This document shows positions 60,755 through 64,000 of a DNA stretch of 64,000 nt, piece by piece. Below the pieces are notes generated by a model, which searched no databases, was not told the DNA's origin, and saw only the letters and a program-made list of their open reading frames with translations. Source of the stretch: a virus. The position numbers were made by a program, and so were the translations under genes. Position 1 is the first letter of the stretch. Each line of letters starts with the position of its first letter. The DNA lies in the IMG/VR virus record IMGVR_UViG_3300022872_000001, positions 62,001 to 126,000 of that record. The stretch is one strand, 5' to 3'.

Positions 60755-62286
60755 TAGAAGCTCCTTCGTGTTTTGATTCTAAAAAATCCTGAGGTGATGG
60801 CAGCATTTGCCGTACTGTACCCTACGTTGGTAGCGAAACCTACCGAGCTTGAATTACGTGTTGATACTCCACCGTAGTATCCATAGTTTGCAAAGGCTGA
60901 TTGCGTCGCTATACGCTCATTGGTTCCATTTATATCGTCAGCTAATGTGGAATCCATATTCCACATAGTCGTGCCTAAATTATGCGATTTGGCATATACT
61001 GTACTAGCTGCTACCGCAAATAATCCAGAGTCATACCTGCCATTTAAGGCATAATTCACTACACTTGAAATTGCACTTGACGAAGTTACAGCTTCACCTA
61101 TGTAAACACGGTTCTTTGCAGTAAAGGTTGGAGTAGTACCCGCTCCTGTTGAAGCTCCTGACACCTGGTACATAGTCATTTGAGGAATACTAAAGAAATC
61201 TGCTGCATATCCTTGAGTAGCGACGTTTGGTGCGGCTGTAGGCACTGTATATGTGGTACCTGCAGGATGTTGGCAATAAGGGAGGTATTCAAACTTATCT
61301 ATGTAACCTGAGAAAAAGTTGCCTACAGTAGTAGCACTTCCTATTGACCATACGGGAACTGGACAAATCTTGGAGGAACTGGTAACCGTATAATCAAGCA
61401 CTCCATTTAAATATCCAAAATATTTTCCAGCCACAGGATCATAGGTAATTTCGATGAAGTTCCAAGTACCTGCGGTAAGTGTGGCAGTACCTGTACCTGC
61501 ACTTGCGATATCCCAACTAGTTGCGGTACTAGATAGGTAGTAACTCATCTTACTGGAAGCGATACCTACTGCGGCTCCATAGCCTGACGCTGATTGACCT
61601 GCCATTAAAATAGTTTGAAATGTGGCACTAGATACAGCTACAGGATTAAACCAACACCGCAGGGACCAACCACCCTGTCCTAAGGACGTAAAACTACTGG
61701 AACTTATATAGTCGCTAGAACCATTTAAAACATTGCTGGTACCTGCTCCCCCTAAAGCACCTGTACCGAATTTGAAAGAAGTAGTTTGAACTTTCGCACT
61801 TCCATGGGCAGTCCATGTATTCCCAAAATCATCTAGGAAAGTGGTGCTCCCTGCTGAACCCCCGAACTGAAGAACCGATTGTTGATTCTGAATATAGCTG
61901 TAACCATACTGAGGCTGAGCAAGGGTCGATGACCAAGTAACCGCACTAGGATTTACATAATCCTGACTAATGAAGGAAGTATTGCTCGCAGGAAGGGTTA
62001 CGACGCTCGCTACATCTGAAGTTAAAGTCGCTATGTAATCCTTAACTCCCAATGCAAACGCGGTCCTAACTGGAACAGTAGTAGCTGCCAGATTTATGGC
62101 TAGTCCTGTACCTGCACTTAGCATATTGGCATAGCCTGAACTATTGGTAGCGCCTGTTTGCACAGCCTGGCGTGCTCCCAAAACCATACCTGTTGTTATA
62201 CCGCCTACATTAAAAGACACGGAGTTCACACCGTTGGCTTGCAGACCTCCACCTCCTCCCGGATTCGATCCTACTAAAATGCTCAT
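60754..62286 (-). CDS. lectin-like tail fibre paralogue B1 (RRSF tip)
   Basis: A 510-residue paralogue. It shares the lectin-like domain with A2 (DDFGNTWTAHGSAKVQTTS) but has a different tip: YDSGLFAVAASTVYAKSHNLG... ending FRIKTRRSF. GGAG precedes the ATG, which overlaps the preceding stop (TAATG). Confidence 0.78.
   Translation of the reverse strand: MSILVGSNPGGGGGLQANGVNSVSFNVGGITTGMVLGARQAVQTGATNSSGYANMLSAGTGLAINLAATTVPVRTAFALGVKDYIATLTSDVASVVTLPASNTSFISQDYVNPSAVTWSSTLAQPQYGYSYIQNQQSVLQFGGSAGSTTFLDDFGNTWTAHGSAKVQTTSFKFGTGALGGAGTSNVLNGSSDYISSSSFTSLGQGGWSLRCWFNPVAVSSATFQTILMAGQSASGYGAAVGIASSKMSYYLSSTATSWDIASAGTGTATLTAGTWNFIEITYDPVAGKYFGYLNGVLDYTVTSSSKICPVPVWSIGSATTVGNFFSGYIDKFEYLPYCQHPAGTTYTVPTAAPNVATQGYAADFFSIPQMTMYQVSGASTGAGTTPTFTAKNRVYIGEAVTSSSAISSVVNYALNGRYDSGLFAVAASTVYAKSHNLGTTMWNMDSTLADDINGTNERIATQSAFANYGYYGGVSTRNSSSVGFATNVGYSTANAAITSGFFRIKTRRSF
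60994..61050 (-). repeat. 57-base perfect direct repeat, copy 1 (copy 2 at 62526-62582)
   Basis: Identical by direct reading at 60994-61050 and 62526-62582, inside the tips of paralogues B1 and B2. A further identical stretch of about 45 bases covers the 3' ends of the two genes (from 60754 and from 62286). Confidence 0.85.
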
Positions 62287-63836
62287 TAGAAGCTCCTTCG
62301 TGTTTTGATTCTAAAAAATCCTGAGGTGATAGCTGCGCTTGCAGTACTTACACCTACGTTGGTAGAGAATCCTAAACTAAATTGATTGCGAGATGCTGTA
62401 GCTCCATAATATCCATAGCTGCTACCTGAAATCTGAGTAGGGACCCGTTCATTGGTTCCACTAACATCATCAGCAATTGTAGGATCAATTGTGTACTGCA
62501 CTGTTCCTATATTATGTGTCTTGCTATATACTGTACTAGCTGCTACCGCAAATAATCCAGAGTCATACCTGCCATTTAAGGCGTAATTCACAACCGACGA
62601 TATGCCTGTAACACCTGCCGTTGTTTCTCCCACATAAACACGGTTCTTTGCTGTAAAGGTTGGATTAGTTCCTGATACACCAGACGCGCTTGATACTTGG
62701 TACATAGTCATCAATGGAATGCTAAACCAGTCACTGGCGTATCCCTGAGTAGCTACGTTAGGAGCTTGAGTTGGTACTGCGTAACCTACTCCGTTAGGAT
62801 GTTGGCAATAAGGCAGATACTCAAACTTATCTATGTAACCTGTAAAGAATCCCGCAGGTGTTGTACCGCCCTGTGCACCAACACATAAGGACGTGATAGG
62901 ACATATTACACTTGATGAGGTAGCTGAGGTTAATTGTGTGCCATTGACATAAAGACGATATACTCCTGCTACTGCATCGAATGTAAATTCAACAAAATAC
63001 CAAGTACCAACTACAGGAACCAAAGCCGCGGTAATCCCAGAAGCAATATCCCAGGACGTACCAGTACTGGACGCCCATGCTGAAAATGAATAAGTGCCAG
63101 CATTGTTGTAAACGCCAAATTCTACGCCGTACTTAGCATCATTGCATGCCCCAACTACAGTCGATAAAAATGTAGAAGCAGGAAGAACAGTTGGATTAAC
63201 CCATGCTCTTAAAGACCAACCAGTTTTACCTAGTGAGGTAAAACTGGTGCTCTTCAAATAATCACTGGAACCGTTTAAGGCATTGCTAGTTCCTCCACCA
63301 CCTAAAGCTCCAGTACCAAATTTAACCTGGTTAGTCTGGACTTTAGCTCCGCCTTGTGCTACCCATGTATTTCCAAAGTCATCTAGGAATGTAGTAGAAC
63401 CTGCCGAACCTCCAAATTGAAGGACAGATTGGCTGTTCTGCACATACAAGTATCCATACTGAGGTTGGGCTAGAGTGGAATTCCAGGTAACCGAGGTAGG
63501 GCTAACGTAATCTTGAGATATGAAAGACAAGGCACTAGCAGGCACACTAACCACGCTACTGGTATCGCTACTAAGAGTAGACACGTAATCTTGAACTCCA
63601 GCTGCGAATGCCGTCTTCATTGGGACCGTGGTGGCAGCAAGGTTGAGTGCCAATCCAGAACCTGATGAAAGCATGGAAGCATATCCACCTGTAGTAGAAC
63701 CTGATTGGACGGTTTGTCTAACACCTAACGTAAAACCACTCGTAATTCCTGAGGCATCAAATACTACTGCTGGCGTATCATTCACCTGCAGCGTTCCAGT
63801 TAACCCTGAGGAATCCGCTACTATTGTTGTAATCAT
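62286..63836 (-). CDS. lectin-like tail fibre paralogue B2 (RRSF tip)
   Basis: A 516-residue paralogue of B1 with the same three-part layout, the insert GGAKVQTNQVKFGTGALGGGG and a B-type tip that differs from B1 mainly between the shared tip start and the terminal FFRIKTRRSF. The difference is concentrated in a short window (YTIDPTIADDVSG...GSSYGYYGATASRN), where receptor contacts would be expected. Confidence 0.78.
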   Translation of the reverse strand: MITTIVADSSGLTGTLQVNDTPAVVFDASGITSGFTLGVRQTVQSGSTTGGYASMLSSGSGLALNLAATTVPMKTAFAAGVQDYVSTLSSDTSSVVSVPASALSFISQDYVSPTSVTWNSTLAQPQYGYLYVQNSQSVLQFGGSAGSTTFLDDFGNTWVAQGGAKVQTNQVKFGTGALGGGGTSNALNGSSDYLKSTSFTSLGKTGWSLRAWVNPTVLPASTFLSTVVGACNDAKYGVEFGVYNNAGTYSFSAWASSTGTSWDIASGITAALVPVVGTWYFVEFTFDAVAGVYRLYVNGTQLTSATSSSVICPITSLCVGAQGGTTPAGFFTGYIDKFEYLPYCQHPNGVGYAVPTQAPNVATQGYASDWFSIPLMTMYQVSSASGVSGTNPTFTAKNRVYVGETTAGVTGISSVVNYALNGRYDSGLFAVAASTVYSKTHNIGTVQYTIDPTIADDVSGTNERVPTQISGSSYGYYGATASRNQFSLGFSTNVGVSTASAAITSGFFRIKTRRSF

Positions 63837-64000
63837 TAAAAACTCCTTCGGGTACGTACTCTATAAAATCCTGTAGTTGCGCTTGCATTAGCAGTTGAAA
63901 TACCTGGAGCGGTACTTCCTGAAATAACAGATACCTGGTTTCGTGTAGCTGTTCCTCCTGAATACCCATAACCTGTAAAACTATTTGAAGTAGCTACTCT
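63836..64000 (-). CDS. C-terminal end of a further lectin-like fibre paralogue (partial)
   Basis: The minus strand is open from the window edge to a TAA at 63838-63836, giving 54 residues ending GFYRVRTRRSF. It is clearly B-type, with GYGYSGGTATRNQ aligned to the variable window of B1 and B2. The gene continues beyond the window, so the array has at least five lectin-like members. Confidence 0.8.
   Translation of the reverse strand, partial: RVATSNSFTGYGYSGGTATRNQVSVISGSTAPGISTANASATTGFYRVRTRRSF

Overview
The window looks like part of the genome of a large, virulent, T4-like contractile-tailed phage (myovirus), probably of jumbo size. Evidence: gapless, mostly one-directional packing with ATGA/TAATG stop-start overlaps; a large terminase, portal, gp25/gp6-like baseplate wedge, PAAR-tipped spike and tail lysozyme; a late sigma-like factor; a phage RecA; and many small unknown genes. 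No rRNA, tRNA, CRISPR array or integrase was seen. The host cannot be named from the sequence.

Layout. (1) 1-5 kb, plus strand: a glycan/modification cluster with two glycosyltransferases, a DUF2264 protein, a PAPS-reductase-like PP-loop protein and a PIG-L deacetylase. (2) 5-9 kb: a 7-deazaguanine DNA-modification cluster (dpdA, folE, queE) with a HAD phosphatase. QueD and QueC were not found here. (3) 9-20 kb: small accessory genes, including an Acb2/Tad1-type hairpin protein (candidate signal sponge), thyX, a 3' remnant of thyA split by a group I intron that carries a GIY-YIG endonuclease, a GNAT acetyltransferase, a P-loop nucleotide kinase and a SWIM-type zinc protein. (4) 19.9-35 kb: a frameshifted homing-endonuclease relic on the minus strand, a late sigma-like factor, an ssDNA-binding-type protein with a very long acidic/basic repeat tail, a RecA-like recombinase interrupted by an HNH intein, terminase, a RuvC-like resolvase, an MmcB-like nuclease and the portal. 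(5) 35-52.3 kb: tail and baseplate genes in T4/P2-like order (tube-like, hub, tail lysozyme, gp53-like, hub, spike, PAAR, gp25, gp6/J, I-like, fibres), ending with a 2H phosphoesterase. A strong bidirectional terminator closes this arm at 52.26-52.30 kb. (6) 52.3-64 kb, minus strand: a convergent block of fibre/adhesin genes, including at least five lectin-like paralogues with interchangeable C-terminal tips and long perfect DNA repeats.

How it fits together. FolE and QueE would make early intermediates of preQ0 and DpdA would exchange it for guanine in phage DNA, probably as protection from restriction; the glycosyltransferase/deacetylase block may add further decoration. ThyX and the P-loop kinase feed dNTP supply. 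RecA, the ssDNA-binding protein, the RuvC-like nuclease and terminase link recombination to packaging, and the sigma-like protein probably switches on late genes. The hairpin protein and the 2H phosphoesterase are candidates for blocking cyclic-nucleotide immune signalling (CBASS/Thoeris). The fibre array looks built for host-range change by recombination. Functions rest on motifs read by eye; no database search was run.
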